Shown here piece after piece: positions 17,571-27,270 of a stretch of 64,000 nucleotides of DNA. Source of the DNA: Ralstonia pickettii (GTDB lineage Bacteria > Pseudomonadota > Gammaproteobacteria > Burkholderiales > Burkholderiaceae); contig NZ_MCGB01000086.1 of NCBI RefSeq assembly GCF_001699815.1, positions 115,804 through 179,803 of the forward strand, in the 5' to 3' direction. The translations under genes and the position numbers were made by a program. The stretch's first letter is position 1; each line of letters starts with the position of its first letter. Under the pieces are notes generated by a model, which worked only from the letters and a program-made list of their open reading frames with translations, was not told the origin of the DNA and did no database searches.

Positions 17571-18995
17571 TTACATGCCCAGCAATTCCTCCGCCACCGT
17601 CGGGTGGAGGCCGACGGTCGACTGCAGATGCTTGAGCCGTACGCCCATGCGCACGGCCACCGCCATCGCCTGGATGATCTCCGGCGCGGCGTTGTCGACG
17701 ATGTGCGCGCCGAGCACGCGGCCGCTGCGCGCGTTGCACACCAGCTTGATCAGCGATTCCATGCCCGAGCCCGCAAAGCGCTGCTCCAGCGAGACAAAGC
17801 GGCGGACGACGATGTCGATGCGGTCGGCCAGGGCGCGTTTGTCGGTGTCCGGCCCGCGTTTGCCAAGTTCGGGCCAGCGCGTGCGCGCGTCGGCCTCGGT
17901 CAGGCCCACGCCGGCGATGGCCGGATCGCAGAACACGGCCATCGGCACGGTGTTCATGTCAGGCAGCTTGATCCCTTTGCCGAACAGGCGTTCGGCCACG
18001 TAGCGGCCCTGCGCGACGGCCACGGGCGTCAATTGCAGCGGGCTGCCGCCGCAGATGTCCCCTACTGCATGGACGCCGCGGGCGCGTGTACGGAAGTGGC
18101 GGTCGACGGCAATGCGCCCGTGCGCATCGAGCGTGACGCCTGCGGCCTCCAGGCCAAGGCCTGCGATGTTCGACGTGCGTCCGATGGCGCTCAGCATGCG
18201 CTGGGCGCGCAGCACGCGCGGAACGTCGCTGCCCTCGGTGCTCGCGTAGACAGCCACGCCGCCGCCGTTCACGGCATCGCGTTCGATGCGGACGACGTCG
18301 GCGTTCAGGATCAGGTCGACGCCGCAGCCAGCCAGCGACAGCGCGGCGGCCTCGGCCACCGTGGCATCAAATTCCGGCAGCACGCGCGCATCGCGCGTCA
18401 GCACGGTGACCCGCACGCCGAAGCGCGCCAACGTGGACGCCATTTCCACCGCGATGACACCGCCGCCCGCGATGATGAGCGATGCGGGCAGCGTGTCCCA
18501 ACCAAACACGTCGTCGGACGTGCACGCCAGCTCCGCGCCGGGTACGGGAAGCGGCGTGGGGCGGGTGCCGGCGGCCAGCACGATCTGGCGCGCACGCAGC
18601 GTGGTCTTGCCGGACTCGGCTTGCACCCGGACGATGCCGCGGCCGCGCAGCGAGGCCATGCCGCTCAGCCATTGCACGCCGGCATCGGCCAGGCGGGCGA
18701 AATGCGTTTCGTGCAGCCGCGCGACTTCGGTGCGCGTGCGGGCGATGGCATCGGCCCAGGCGTCCGAGGTGTGTGCGGCGCGCAAGCACCGAGCCATCGT
18801 CTGCGACCAGGCGGCGCCGTAGCCGAGCAGTTTCTTGGGCACGCATCCGCGGTTGACGCAGGTGCCGCCGATTTGCGCGCGGTCGATCAGCAGCGTGCGG
18901 GCCCCAAGTTCCGCAGATCGGCGCGCAGCCGCGAGCCCGGCCGAACCGGCGCCGATCACGATCAGGTCAAACGCATGTGCAGGGTTTGCGGGCAT
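17571..18995 (-). CDS. gor: Glutathione-disulfide reductase
   Basis: A 474-residue FAD flavoprotein with LIVIGAGSAGLAAARR (FAD), redox disulfide GGTCVNRGCVPKKLL, a second nucleotide fold at IIAGGGVIAVEMA, and FAD-contacting AVGDICGG. The C-terminal motif STVGLHPTVAEELLGM contains the catalytic HPT..EE. The combination is characteristic of glutathione reductase, which uses NADPH to regenerate GSH in the cytoplasm. The NAD(P)-binding basic residues that would prove NADPH preference are not obvious to me, so a general class I disulfide oxidoreductase is the fallback. Confidence 0.88.
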   Translation of the reverse strand: MPANPAHAFDLIVIGAGSAGLAAARRSAELGARTLLIDRAQIGGTCVNRGCVPKKLLGYGAAWSQTMARCLRAAHTSDAWADAIARTRTEVARLHETHFARLADAGVQWLSGMASLRGRGIVRVQAESGKTTLRARQIVLAAGTRPTPLPVPGAELACTSDDVFGWDTLPASLIIAGGGVIAVEMASTLARFGVRVTVLTRDARVLPEFDATVAEAAALSLAGCGVDLILNADVVRIERDAVNGGGVAVYASTEGSDVPRVLRAQRMLSAIGRTSNIAGLGLEAAGVTLDAHGRIAVDRHFRTRARGVHAVGDICGGSPLQLTPVAVAQGRYVAERLFGKGIKLPDMNTVPMAVFCDPAIAGVGLTEADARTRWPELGKRGPDTDKRALADRIDIVVRRFVSLEQRFAGSGMESLIKLVCNARSGRVLGAHIVDNAAPEIIQAMAVAVRMGVRLKHLQSTVGLHPTVAEELLGM

Positions 18996-19100
18996 GAGGT
19001 GTCCGTCGAAGAAGTATCGGCCGGACGACCTTGGCGGCGCGCCGGCGGGCGCGCCATGCGCAGCAAGCGGCGCGCCCGCCGCCTGTCTTGGAGGAGGTGG

Positions 19101-19994
19101 TTACGCAGCCACTGCGGTGGTGAACCCGCGTGGAAGTTCGCGCAGGAAGGTTTCGCCGTCATGACGGCCCAGCGCATACGCGTCGCGCATGGCGCCCGGA
19201 CGGGTGTAATCCCAGCTCGAAATGGGGACCTTGCGTGAGGGCTGTACGTAAAAGCGGCGCTGCACGCCGTCGGGCACCGGCACATCCATGCGGAAATACG
19301 TTGGGCGCGGGTACAGGCGCGTGACCAGCACAAGCGCGTCGCCCGGGATGGCGTCCAGCGCGTGCACGGGCACGTTATCGACCATGCCGCCGTCAAGCAC
19401 CGGCCGCCCCGCGCGCCGCAGCACCGGCGTGAACGGCGGGGTGGAGGCTGATTGCAGCAGAAGATCCGCCAAGTCCTCGGGTGTGGCGCAGTCCTGCGCG
19501 CGCACGATTTCCGCCGTAAAGCCGAGGCGTTTGCCCAGCGTTGGGTGCAGCGTCTTGCGAACGTGCTTTTCGATGTTGTAGGCAATCAGACCTGCTGCCA
19601 CCGCCGAGCGTGCGCCCAGCCAGCGCGGGATATGCGCCACGCCGATCCGGATCTCGGGCGCCTGTGCCAGCCGCCCGAAGCGGCCCTCGCTGAAGACCGT
19701 CAGCAGCGCCGTGCGGTACATGCCGTAGTGCGGAAACACGCGCTCGCCGCGCAGCAGGTTGCCCCAATGGGCGTTGCGGGTGTTCTGGCGCAGGGCCTCG
19801 CCGTAGTAATCCATCAGCTCGGCGGAATTCCACGCATGCAGCATGCACGCCGTCGAAGCTCCCGCCGAGATGCCGGCAATCACGCGCGGCGCCAGGCCCA
19901 GTTCGGGCTGCACGACGTCCCACCAGCCGGCCTGCCACCAGCACCGGTTGCCGCCGCCGGCAAACACCATCTGATCGAACTCGGGCGCGTTCAT
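19101..19994 (-). CDS. Patatin-like phospholipase
   Basis: A 297-residue protein with the patatin oxyanion loop in MVFAGGGNRCWWQAGWW, the nucleophile elbow GISAGAS (Gly-X-Ser-X-Gly), and the catalytic Asp in LDGGMVDNVPVHA. It is predicted to be a cytoplasmic or membrane-associated lipid acyl hydrolase. The ATG at 19994 overlaps the stop of the TetR regulator by four bases, so the two are translated together. A frame extending to 20075 lacks a plausible start. Its link with the efflux repressor hints at a role in membrane lipid response, but this is speculative. Confidence 0.88.
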   Translation of the reverse strand: MNAPEFDQMVFAGGGNRCWWQAGWWDVVQPELGLAPRVIAGISAGASTACMLHAWNSAELMDYYGEALRQNTRNAHWGNLLRGERVFPHYGMYRTALLTVFSEGRFGRLAQAPEIRIGVAHIPRWLGARSAVAAGLIAYNIEKHVRKTLHPTLGKRLGFTAEIVRAQDCATPEDLADLLLQSASTPPFTPVLRRAGRPVLDGGMVDNVPVHALDAIPGDALVLVTRLYPRPTYFRMDVPVPDGVQRRFYVQPSRKVPISSWDYTRPGAMRDAYALGRHDGETFLRELPRGFTTAVAA

Positions 19995-20662
19995 GCCGGG
20001 GCCCCGGTGCGGACGGTAGCGGCCGCTGCCGGCTCCAGCCGCAGCGACGGCGCGTATTTGAGCGTGTCGATGCACGCATCCAGCAGTCGCTCACGCTTGG
20101 TGGCGAGGCTGGAGACGTCCGGGTAGAAGAGGTAATCGCCCATGATGCCGTTGAACGTGGCATGGAAATGCGCCACGGCCAGTGGGATGTCGAGGTCGGC
20201 CGGCAGCTGCCCGCGCCGCGTCGCCTGCTCGATGATGCTCGTCAGATGGGCCATGCCTTCTTCAAACGATTCCTGCTGGCGCTTGAGGATGGGGCTTGTG
20301 TCTTCGACGAATTCGCACTTGTTGAACATGATCTCGAAGACCTTGCGCCAGTGCGCATCTTCCACGAGTTGCCGCAGCAGGAAGTTGCCCACCGTGCGCA
20401 GTTCGCCCAATGGATCATCGGCCTCCACGCCCAGCGGGGTGCACATGGTCTCCATGGGCAGCTTCACGCGCTCGCACATGGCGGCAAACACGTCGGCCTT
20501 GTTGCGGAAGTGCCAGTAGATGGCGCCGCGTGTCACGCCCGCGGCCTGCGCGATATCCGATAGCGATGTGCGTGCCACGCCCCGCGCATAGAACACGTCT
20601 TCCGCCGCATCCAGGATGCGGTTACGTGTTTCCAGTGCCTCTTCCTTCGTTCGTCTGACCAT
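19991..20662 (-). CDS. acrR: TetR-family repressor of the RND efflux operon (AcrR/TtgR-like)
   Basis: A 223-residue repressor. The N-terminal TetR domain has RRTKEEALETRNRILDAAEDV, FYARGVARTSLSDIAQAAGV and TRGAIYWHFRNKADVF, matching AcrR/TtgR very closely. The C-terminal ligand domain is typical (about 130 residues). ATG 20662 has GGAAGATC just upstream; 22 upstream codons are open but not protein-like. It is divergent from the adaptor-pump-channel operon, and an AcrR-type dyad overlaps that promoter. It probably represses the pump and itself and is released by pump substrates. The gene symbol is by similarity only. Confidence 0.9.
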   Translation of the reverse strand: MVRRTKEEALETRNRILDAAEDVFYARGVARTSLSDIAQAAGVTRGAIYWHFRNKADVFAAMCERVKLPMETMCTPLGVEADDPLGELRTVGNFLLRQLVEDAHWRKVFEIMFNKCEFVEDTSPILKRQQESFEEGMAHLTSIIEQATRRGQLPADLDIPLAVAHFHATFNGIMGDYLFYPDVSSLATKRERLLDACIDTLKYAPSLRLEPAAAATVRTGAPA

Positions 20663-20891
20663 GATCTTCCAGGGGAACGCCGTGCCACCCCAGGCGGCGT
20701 TCTTTCGATTGGCTTTTGTGCAATGCACAATTCAAGGCAACGCACTATTGCGCTTCGCACAACGCGGCAGCAGGCCGGTTGGCTGACAATCCTTGTCGCA
20801 GCGCGGTATCCGCTGCATGTTCGCTTGATCGCCGTCATCGCTACGAACTCCGGAAAGGTGTCAACGGAGTCCCTATTCCTCAATGGCGTCA

Positions 20892-20921
20892 CTTACATAC
20901 ATACGCGAACGTATCTATAAT
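20892..20921 (+). promoter_or_regulatory. Efflux operon promoter with overlapping AcrR-type operator
   Basis: The -10 is a perfect TATAAT (20916-20921). CTTACA (20892-20897) is a 4/6 match to the -35 at 18-bp spacing. The dyad TACATACG-CGAA-CGTATCTA (20898-20917; 7 of 8 positions match) fills the spacer and touches the -10, the arrangement expected for a repressor. It resembles the E. coli AcrR site (TACATACAT...). About 300 bases of leader follow before the adaptor gene. Confidence 0.75.
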
Positions 20922-21233
20922 AGCGCGCACTCCGTCCCTTGCCCATGGCCGTACGCGCCACATCCATCCCGGGCAGGTGCGCTGGGGCAGACTGTGTGTC
21001 TGTCGGCGACCAGGTCGGAGATCGACTGCCGATCGCTCCCGCGTCTTAGCTTTCTGGTCCGAGTTGTTGCGAGTTCGTCGCGAAGGCCATATCGCATGCC
21101 GCCAGATGCAGCTAGCATCGGACGTTTTCGTTTTTGTGTTTTTTTTGGTTTCGCTGACGGTTTGCCGGCGTCGCACTCGTTTGCGCGACGATGCGGCACC
21201 CGGCATTCCGCTTATCGCCACATGGGGTCATCT

Positions 21234-22505
21234 ATGACGAACACCCGCCGTTATCACCAACTCGCTGCCGCCGCATTTATGGTGGTGGCACTTGCAGCCT
21301 GCGGTAACAAGCAGGCACAAGGGCCGGGCGGCGCCGGCATGCCTCCGACCGAAGTCGGCGTTGTGACCGTGCAGCCGCACTCTGTTGGCCTGACCAGCGA
21401 ATTGCCGGGCCGCCTGGAGGCTACGCGTGTGGCACAGGTGCGCGCACGGGTCGCGGGCATTGTGCTCAAGCGCACCTACGCAGAAGGCAGTGACGTGAAG
21501 GCCGGCCAGCAGTTGTTCCAGATCGATCCGGCGCAGTACCGGGCATCGCTGGACAGCGCCAAGGCACAGCTGGCGCGTTCGGAAGCCACGCAAACGCAGG
21601 CGCAACTGAAGGCCGAGCGCTACAAGCCGCTGGTTGCCACCAACGCCATCAGCAAGCAGGACTACGACGACGCCACCGCCGCCGCCAAGCAAGCCACCGC
21701 TGACGTGGCCGCCGCCCGCGCTGCCGTGGAAACCGCCAAGCTGAACGTGGGCTACGCCAGCGTGACATCGCCCATTTCCGGCCGTGCCGGTCTGGCGCAG
21801 GTCACTGAAGGCGCGCTGGTGGGCCAGGGCGAGGCGACGCTGCTGACGACCGTGCAGCAGATCGATCCGATCTACCTGACCTTCACGCAGTCGAGCACCG
21901 AAGTGATGCGTCTGCAGCAGGCGCTCAAGGACGGCAAGCTGGCCAAGGCCGGGGGTGATGCGGCCAAGGTCACGCTCGTGACGGAAGACGGTCGCGCCTA
22001 CGCGCAAACGGGCAAGCTCTATTTCTCGGACCTGACGGTGGACCCTGCTACGGGCACGATCACGCTGCGCGCGATTGTTCCGAACGCTGACCGCACGCTG
22101 CTGCCGGGCATGTACGTGCGTGCCCGCCTGGAGCAGGCCGTGGACGAACAAGCCATCACGGTGCCGCAACAAGCGGTGACGCGCAGCCCGGACGGCGCCT
22201 CCGTCATGGTCGTCGACGAGAAGGGCACGGCAGCCGTGCGCCAGGTCCAGGCCGACCGCTCGACCGGTACGGAATGGATCGTCTCCAACGGCCTGAAGGC
22301 CGGCGACAAGGTGATCGTCGACGGCCTGCAGAAGGTGCGTCCGGGAGCTCCGGTCAAGGCCGTGCCGTGGCAACCGATGTCGGCAGGCCAGGGCAAGGGC
22401 CCGCAAGGTCAGGGCGGCCAGGGTAGCGGCGCAGCACCCGTACCGGCAGCCAGCGCGCCTGCTGCAAGCACTCCCGCTGCCAGCGCACCGGCAGCCAAGC
22501 AGTAA
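21234..22505 (+). CDS. acrA: RND efflux periplasmic adaptor lipoprotein (AcrA/MexA family)
   Basis: A 423-residue membrane fusion protein. The lipoprotein signal peptide ends in the lipobox LAACGNKQ. The biotinyl-lipoyl-like half motif appears at LEATRVAQVRARVAGIV, a long alpha-helical hairpin at about 100-175, then ISGRAGLAQVTEGALVG and a beta-barrel domain. The C-terminal 50 residues are a low-complexity Pro/Ala/Gly/Gln tail (repeats of PAAS). It bridges the inner-membrane pump and the outer-membrane channel. I chose ATG 21234; ATG 21222 would add four residues. It is first in a three-gene operon, 15 bases before the pump gene. Confidence 0.93.
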   Translation: MTNTRRYHQLAAAAFMVVALAACGNKQAQGPGGAGMPPTEVGVVTVQPHSVGLTSELPGRLEATRVAQVRARVAGIVLKRTYAEGSDVKAGQQLFQIDPAQYRASLDSAKAQLARSEATQTQAQLKAERYKPLVATNAISKQDYDDATAAAKQATADVAAARAAVETAKLNVGYASVTSPISGRAGLAQVTEGALVGQGEATLLTTVQQIDPIYLTFTQSSTEVMRLQQALKDGKLAKAGGDAAKVTLVTEDGRAYAQTGKLYFSDLTVDPATGTITLRAIVPNADRTLLPGMYVRARLEQAVDEQAITVPQQAVTRSPDGASVMVVDEKGTAAVRQVQADRSTGTEWIVSNGLKAGDKVIVDGLQKVRPGAPVKAVPWQPMSAGQGKGPQGQGGQGSGAAPVPAASAPAASTPAASAPAAKQ

Positions 22506-22520
22506 ACAAGGAGCCATCGC

Positions 22521-25500
22521 ATGGCAAAGTTTTTTATCGATCGCCCAGTCTTTGCCTGGGTGCTCGCGCTGTTCATCATCCTTGCTGGGGCGATTTCGAT
22601 CACCCAGCTGCCGATCTCGCAGTACCCGACCATTGCACCGCCGTCCATCATCATCACGGCAACGTATCCGGGCGCAAACGCGAAGACGCTGGACGAATCC
22701 GTCACGAGCATCATCGAGCAGGAAATGAACGGTGCGGACGGCCTGCTCTATATGGAGTCGGTCAGCCAGGGCGGTAACGGCCAGGCGCAGATCACCGTGA
22801 CGTTCAAGGCCGGTACCGATCCGGCGCTGGCGCAGGTGGACGTGCAGAACCGCTTGAAGCGCGTGGAAGCGCGTCTGCCTTCGCAGGTGACGCAGCAGGG
22901 TGTGCAGGTCGACAAGGCCCGCTCGAACTTCCTGCTGTTCGCGACGCTCGCATCCACCGACGGCAAGATGGATCCGGTGGCGCTGGGCGACTACATCTCG
23001 CGCAACGTGCTGAATGAAATCAAGCGCGTGCCGGGTGTCGGTCAGGCGATTCTGTTCGGCACGGAACGCGCCATGCGCGTCTGGATCGATCCGGCCAAGC
23101 TGGTCGGCTACAAGCTGACCCCCACGGACGTCTATAACGCCATCCGCGCGCAGAACGCGCTGGTCTCGGCCGGTACGATCGGTGATCTGCCGTCCGTCTC
23201 CGATCAGCCGCTCGCGGCAACGGTCGTGGTGGAAGGTCAGCTCACGACCACCGAGCAGTTCGGCAACATCGTGCTGGTGGCCAAGCCGGACGGTTCGCTG
23301 GTGCGCGTGAAGGACGTGGCGCGCCTGGAACTCGGCGGCCAGACCTACTCGACGTCTGCACGGATCAACGGCCAGCCGATCTCGGCGATTGGTGTGCAGC
23401 TTTCGCCGACGGGTAACGCGCTGGGCACTGCCAAGGCCGTGAAGGCCAAGCTGGAAGAGCTGTCGAAGTACTTCCCGGCGGGCGTGGAATACAAGGTGCC
23501 GTACGACACCTCCAAGTTCGTCCAGATCTCGATCGAAGAAGTGGTCAAGACGCTGTTCGAGGCCATGGCGCTGGTGTTCCTGGTGATGCTGCTGTTCCTG
23601 CAGAACATCCGCTACACGCTGGTGCCGTCGATCGTGGTGCCGATCTCGCTCTTGGGCGCGTTCGCCACCATGAACGCGATGGGTTTCTCGATCAACGTGC
23701 TGACGATGTTCGGCCTCGTGCTGGCGATCGGTATTCTCGTTGACGATGCCATCGTGGTGGTGGAAAACGTCGAGCGGATCATGGCCGAAGAAGGCCTGCC
23801 CCCGCGCGAAGCGACCCGCAAGGCCATGGGCCAGATCACAGGCGCCATCATCGGCATTACGCTGGTGCTGATGGCCGTGTTCATCCCGATGGCGTTCTTC
23901 TCGGGCTCGGTCGGCGCGATCTATCGCCAGTTCTCGCTGTCGATGGTGTCATCGATCTTCTTCTCGGCACTCATGGCGCTGACGCTCACGCCGGCACTGT
24001 GCTCGACGCTGCTCAAGCCGATCGAGAAGGGTTCGCACCACGAGAAGAAGGGCTTCTTCGGCTGGTTCAACCGCATGTTCAGCACCACCACGAACCGCTA
24101 TCAAAGCTTCGTGGAGCGCATGCTCAAGAAAACCTTCCGCTACATGGTCATCTACGTTGCGCTGATCGTGGCGGTGGTGTTCCTGTTCCTGCGCCTGCCG
24201 TCTTCGTTCCTGCCGACCGAAGACCAGGGCTACATCGTGACCAACATCCAGCTGCCGCCGGGTGCATCGGCCAACCGCACGCTGGAAGTGATCAAGCAGG
24301 TCGAGAACTACTACAAGCAGGAAAAGGCGGTCGAGAACATCGTGGCTGTCCAGGGTTTCAGCTTCTCGGGCAACGGGCCGAACGCGGGTATCGTGTTCAC
24401 CCCGTTCAAGGACTGGAGCGAGCGCAAGGGCAAGGATCAAACCGCCGATGCCGTGGTCGGCCGGGCCTTTGGTGCGCTGTTCGGTGGCATTCGCGATGCG
24501 ATCGTCTTTCCGCTGAATCCGCCGCCGATTCCGGAACTGGGTAACGCAACGGGCTTTACGTTCCGTCTGCAGGACCGCGCGGGCCTCGGCCACGACGCGC
24601 TGATGGCAGCTCGCAATCAGCTGCTGGGGATGGCGGCGCAAAGCAAGGTCATCACCGGCATGCGCCCAGAAGGCCTGGAAGATTCGCCGCAGTACCAGGT
24701 GGATATCGACCGCGAGAAGGCCAATGCGCTGGGTGTCTCGTTCACCGACATCAACGCCGTGCTGTCGACGGCGCTGGGCTCGGCATACGCCAACGACTTC
24801 CCGAACTATGGTCGTCAGCAGCGTGTGATCGTGCAGGCGGACAAGATCAACCGCATGCAGCCCGAAGACATCATGAACCTGTACGTGCGCAACGCGCAGG
24901 GCAACATGGTCCCGATGTCGACGTTCGCCAAGGGCCATTGGATCGTCGGCCCGGTGCAGCTCGTGCGCTACAACGGCTATCCGGCTGTCCGCCTTTCGGG
25001 TGCAGCCGCGCCGGGTGCCAGCTCGGGTGACGCCATGGCCGAGATGGAACGCCTGGCCGCCAAGCTGCCGGCCGGTATCGGCTACGAGTGGACGGGCCAG
25101 TCGCTGCAGGAAAAGGCTTCGGGTTCGCAGGCGCCGGCGCTGTATGCGCTGTCGCTGCTGGCGGTGTTCCTGGTGCTGGCGGCGCTGTACGAAAGCTGGT
25201 CGATCCCGGCTGCGGTGATTCTGGTGGTGCCGCTGGGTGTGCTTGGCGCACTTCTGGGCGTGACACTGCGCGCGATGCCGGATGACGTGTACTTCAAGGT
25301 CGGCCTGATTGCGGTGGTGGGCTTGTCCGCCAAGAACGCGATTCTGATCATCGAGTTTGCGAAGGACTTGCAGGCGCAAGGCAAGAGCCTGATCGACGCG
25401 ACGCTGGAGGCCGTGCACCTGCGGTTCCGCCCGATCATCATGACGTCGTTCGCCTTCATCCTGGGTGTGCTGCCGCTGGCGATTGCCACCGGCGCCAGCT

Positions 25501-25673
25501 CCGCCAGCCAACGCGCCATCGGTACCGGCGTGATGGGCGGGATGATCACCGCGACGGTGCTGGCCGTGGTGCTGGTGCCCGTGTTCTTCGTGGTGGTCCG
25601 CCGCATCTTCAAGGGCAGCGAGCGTCAACGCCGCCTGGATGCCGCGCACCGTCCGCTGGACGAGGAAATCTGA
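22521..25673 (+). CDS. acrB: RND multidrug efflux pump, inner-membrane subunit (AcrB/MexB family)
   Basis: A 1050-residue hydrophobe/amphiphile efflux transporter. It begins MAKFFIDRPVFAWVLALFII, as nearly all HAE-1 pumps do. It has FGLVLAIGILVDDAIVVVEN in membrane segment 4 with the paired Asp residues of the proton relay, and the matching Lys in GLSAKNAILIIEFAKD of segment 10. The length matches the family exactly. AAGGAG precedes the ATG. It exports drugs, dyes and detergents using proton motive force, together with the flanking adaptor and channel. The substrate range cannot be read from the sequence. Confidence 0.96.
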   Translation: MAKFFIDRPVFAWVLALFIILAGAISITQLPISQYPTIAPPSIIITATYPGANAKTLDESVTSIIEQEMNGADGLLYMESVSQGGNGQAQITVTFKAGTDPALAQVDVQNRLKRVEARLPSQVTQQGVQVDKARSNFLLFATLASTDGKMDPVALGDYISRNVLNEIKRVPGVGQAILFGTERAMRVWIDPAKLVGYKLTPTDVYNAIRAQNALVSAGTIGDLPSVSDQPLAATVVVEGQLTTTEQFGNIVLVAKPDGSLVRVKDVARLELGGQTYSTSARINGQPISAIGVQLSPTGNALGTAKAVKAKLEELSKYFPAGVEYKVPYDTSKFVQISIEEVVKTLFEAMALVFLVMLLFLQNIRYTLVPSIVVPISLLGAFATMNAMGFSINVLTMFGLVLAIGILVDDAIVVVENVERIMAEEGLPPREATRKAMGQITGAIIGITLVLMAVFIPMAFFSGSVGAIYRQFSLSMVSSIFFSALMALTLTPALCSTLLKPIEKGSHHEKKGFFGWFNRMFSTTTNRYQSFVERMLKKTFRYMVIYVALIVAVVFLFLRLPSSFLPTEDQGYIVTNIQLPPGASANRTLEVIKQVENYYKQEKAVENIVAVQGFSFSGNGPNAGIVFTPFKDWSERKGKDQTADAVVGRAFGALFGGIRDAIVFPLNPPPIPELGNATGFTFRLQDRAGLGHDALMAARNQLLGMAAQSKVITGMRPEGLEDSPQYQVDIDREKANALGVSFTDINAVLSTALGSAYANDFPNYGRQQRVIVQADKINRMQPEDIMNLYVRNAQGNMVPMSTFAKGHWIVGPVQLVRYNGYPAVRLSGAAAPGASSGDAMAEMERLAAKLPAGIGYEWTGQSLQEKASGSQAPALYALSLLAVFLVLAALYESWSIPAAVILVVPLGVLGALLGVTLRAMPDDVYFKVGLIAVVGLSAKNAILIIEFAKDLQAQGKSLIDATLEAVHLRFRPIIMTSFAFILGVLPLAIATGASSASQRAIGTGVMGGMITATVLAVVLVPVFFVVVRRIFKGSERQRRLDAAHRPLDEEI

Positions 25674-25675
25674 AC

Positions 25676-27220
25676 ATGCAGAAAACGATGACCTTTCGAA
25701 CCCCCGCGCTGCTGCCGGCGCTCCTGCTGGCTGCCGGCGTGTTGTCCGGCTGCTCGCTGGCGCCCACCTATGAGCGCCCGGACGCTCCGATAACGGGCAC
25801 GTACCCGCAGGCACCGGCCGGCTATGCCGTGCCGGCGGACTCCGCCAAGCCCGGCGAGAACGCGCCCCGCGCGACCGAACTGGGCTGGCGCGAGTTCTTC
25901 CCCGATGCGCGCCTGCAGAAGCTGATCGGCCTGGCGCTCGAGAACAACCGAGACCTGCGCGTGGCCATGCTCAACGTCGAGGCCGCGCGTGCGCAGTACC
26001 GCCTGCAGATCGCCGACCTGCTGCCGCCGGTCAACGCGTCTGCCACGTACACGCGCAGCCATACACCGCCGTCAATCTCGACCACCGGCGGCGACATCCA
26101 CACCAAGCAGTACCAGCTTGGCGTGGGCATCAGCAATTACCAGGTGAACCTGTTCAGCGTGGGCGACGTCACGTCGTCTGCGCGTGCAAGTTATCTGGCG
26201 ACGGACGAAGGCCGGCGTGCCGCGCAGATCAGCCTGATCTCGCAGGTGGCCAAGGCCTACCTGAACGAGCGCGCCTACGCCGAACAGCTCGATCTGGCCC
26301 AGCAGACCCTGAAGGGCCGCGAGGACTACTACAAGCTTGCCAAGCAGCGCTTTGACGTCGGCGCCTCGTCGGCGCTGGATCTGCGTCAGACCGAGACGCT
26401 GGTGGAATCGGTGCGTGTGTCGGTGGCACAGCTGACGCGCCAGTACGCCCAGGCGACCAACGCCCTGGTGCTGCTGGTGGGCGCGCCGCTGCCGGCCGAT
26501 CTGCCCGCGCCGACCATGGTGTCGTCGGAGAAGATCGTGGCCGACATTCCGCCGGGTCTGCCGTCGGAGCTCCTGGAGCAACGTCCGGACATCCGCCAGG
26601 CTGAGCAGAAGCTGATTGCCGCCAACGCCAACATTGGCGTGGCGCGGGCAGCGTTCTTCCCGAGCATCGGGCTGACGTCAAACGTAGGCACGGCCAGCGG
26701 CGCGCTTCATGACCTGTTCAAGAGTGGGACCCAGTTCTGGTCGTTCGTGCCGAACCTGACGCTGCCGATCTTCAACTGGGGCACCAACATCTTCAACCTG
26801 GACTTGACCAAGACCAACCAGAAGATTGCGGTTGCGAACTACGAGAAGACGATCCAGACCGCGTTCCGCGAGGTGTCCGACGCCCTCGTTGCGCGCGGCA
26901 CGCTGGAAGAGCAGGTGGCCGCGCAGAAGCGCTTCCGCGATGCCACGGCCGATCGCCTGACGCTGTCTGACCAGCGCTATCGCAACGGCGTGTCGAGCTT
27001 CCTCGATGTGCTTGACGCGCAGCGCGATCTGTTCAGCGCCGACCAGACCCTGGTGCAGACGCGTCTGGCCCGCCTGACCAACGCCATCGATCTGTACACG
27101 GCGCTGGGCGGCGGGTTGCAGGAGCACAGCACCACCGTGGCCGCACAGCAGGCACGGCCGACGGCCGCGCCGGGCGTTGCGCCCGCCACGCCGGACATGA
27201 CGCCGCAGCAATCGAAGTAA
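25676..27220 (+). CDS. oprM: RND efflux outer-membrane channel lipoprotein (OprM/NodT family)
   Basis: A 514-residue TolC-like protein with lipoprotein signal peptide ending LSGCSLAPTYERPD, two outer-membrane efflux protein repeats (for example ARAQYRLQIADLLPPVNASA in the first and ANIGVARAAFFPSIGLTS in the second), and long helical hairpins. The C-terminal 35 residues are Pro/Ala/Thr-rich. It completes the tripartite pump, and its ATG is 2 bases after the pump's stop codon. A strong terminator follows. NodT-type naming would be equivalent. Confidence 0.93.
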   Translation: MQKTMTFRTPALLPALLLAAGVLSGCSLAPTYERPDAPITGTYPQAPAGYAVPADSAKPGENAPRATELGWREFFPDARLQKLIGLALENNRDLRVAMLNVEAARAQYRLQIADLLPPVNASATYTRSHTPPSISTTGGDIHTKQYQLGVGISNYQVNLFSVGDVTSSARASYLATDEGRRAAQISLISQVAKAYLNERAYAEQLDLAQQTLKGREDYYKLAKQRFDVGASSALDLRQTETLVESVRVSVAQLTRQYAQATNALVLLVGAPLPADLPAPTMVSSEKIVADIPPGLPSELLEQRPDIRQAEQKLIAANANIGVARAAFFPSIGLTSNVGTASGALHDLFKSGTQFWSFVPNLTLPIFNWGTNIFNLDLTKTNQKIAVANYEKTIQTAFREVSDALVARGTLEEQVAAQKRFRDATADRLTLSDQRYRNGVSSFLDVLDAQRDLFSADQTLVQTRLARLTNAIDLYTALGGGLQEHSTTVAAQQARPTAAPGVAPATPDMTPQQSK

Positions 27221-27242
27221 GTTTGCGTCTGTTCGCTCGAAG

Positions 27243-27270
27243 GCCCGCCTTGTTCAGGCGGGCTTTTTTT
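27243..27270 (+). terminator. Terminator of the efflux operon, overlapping the end of the topoisomerase gene
   Basis: GCCCGCC-TTGTTCA-GGCGGGC followed by T7, 22 bases after the oprM stop. Its right arm and T-run are inside the last codons of the convergent topoisomerase gene, whose stop codon lies at 27254-27256. Confidence 0.88.

Noticed and set aside
20716..21237. Open plus-strand frames across the efflux promoter and leader
   Set aside because: They cross the TATAAT/operator and have no protein-like features; the adaptor start with its lipoprotein signal is clearly at 21234.
23949..25814. 621-codon minus-strand frame opposite acrB
   Set aside because: It mirrors the codon bias of acrB, has an Arg/His/Gln excess, and covers parts of two clearly real genes.
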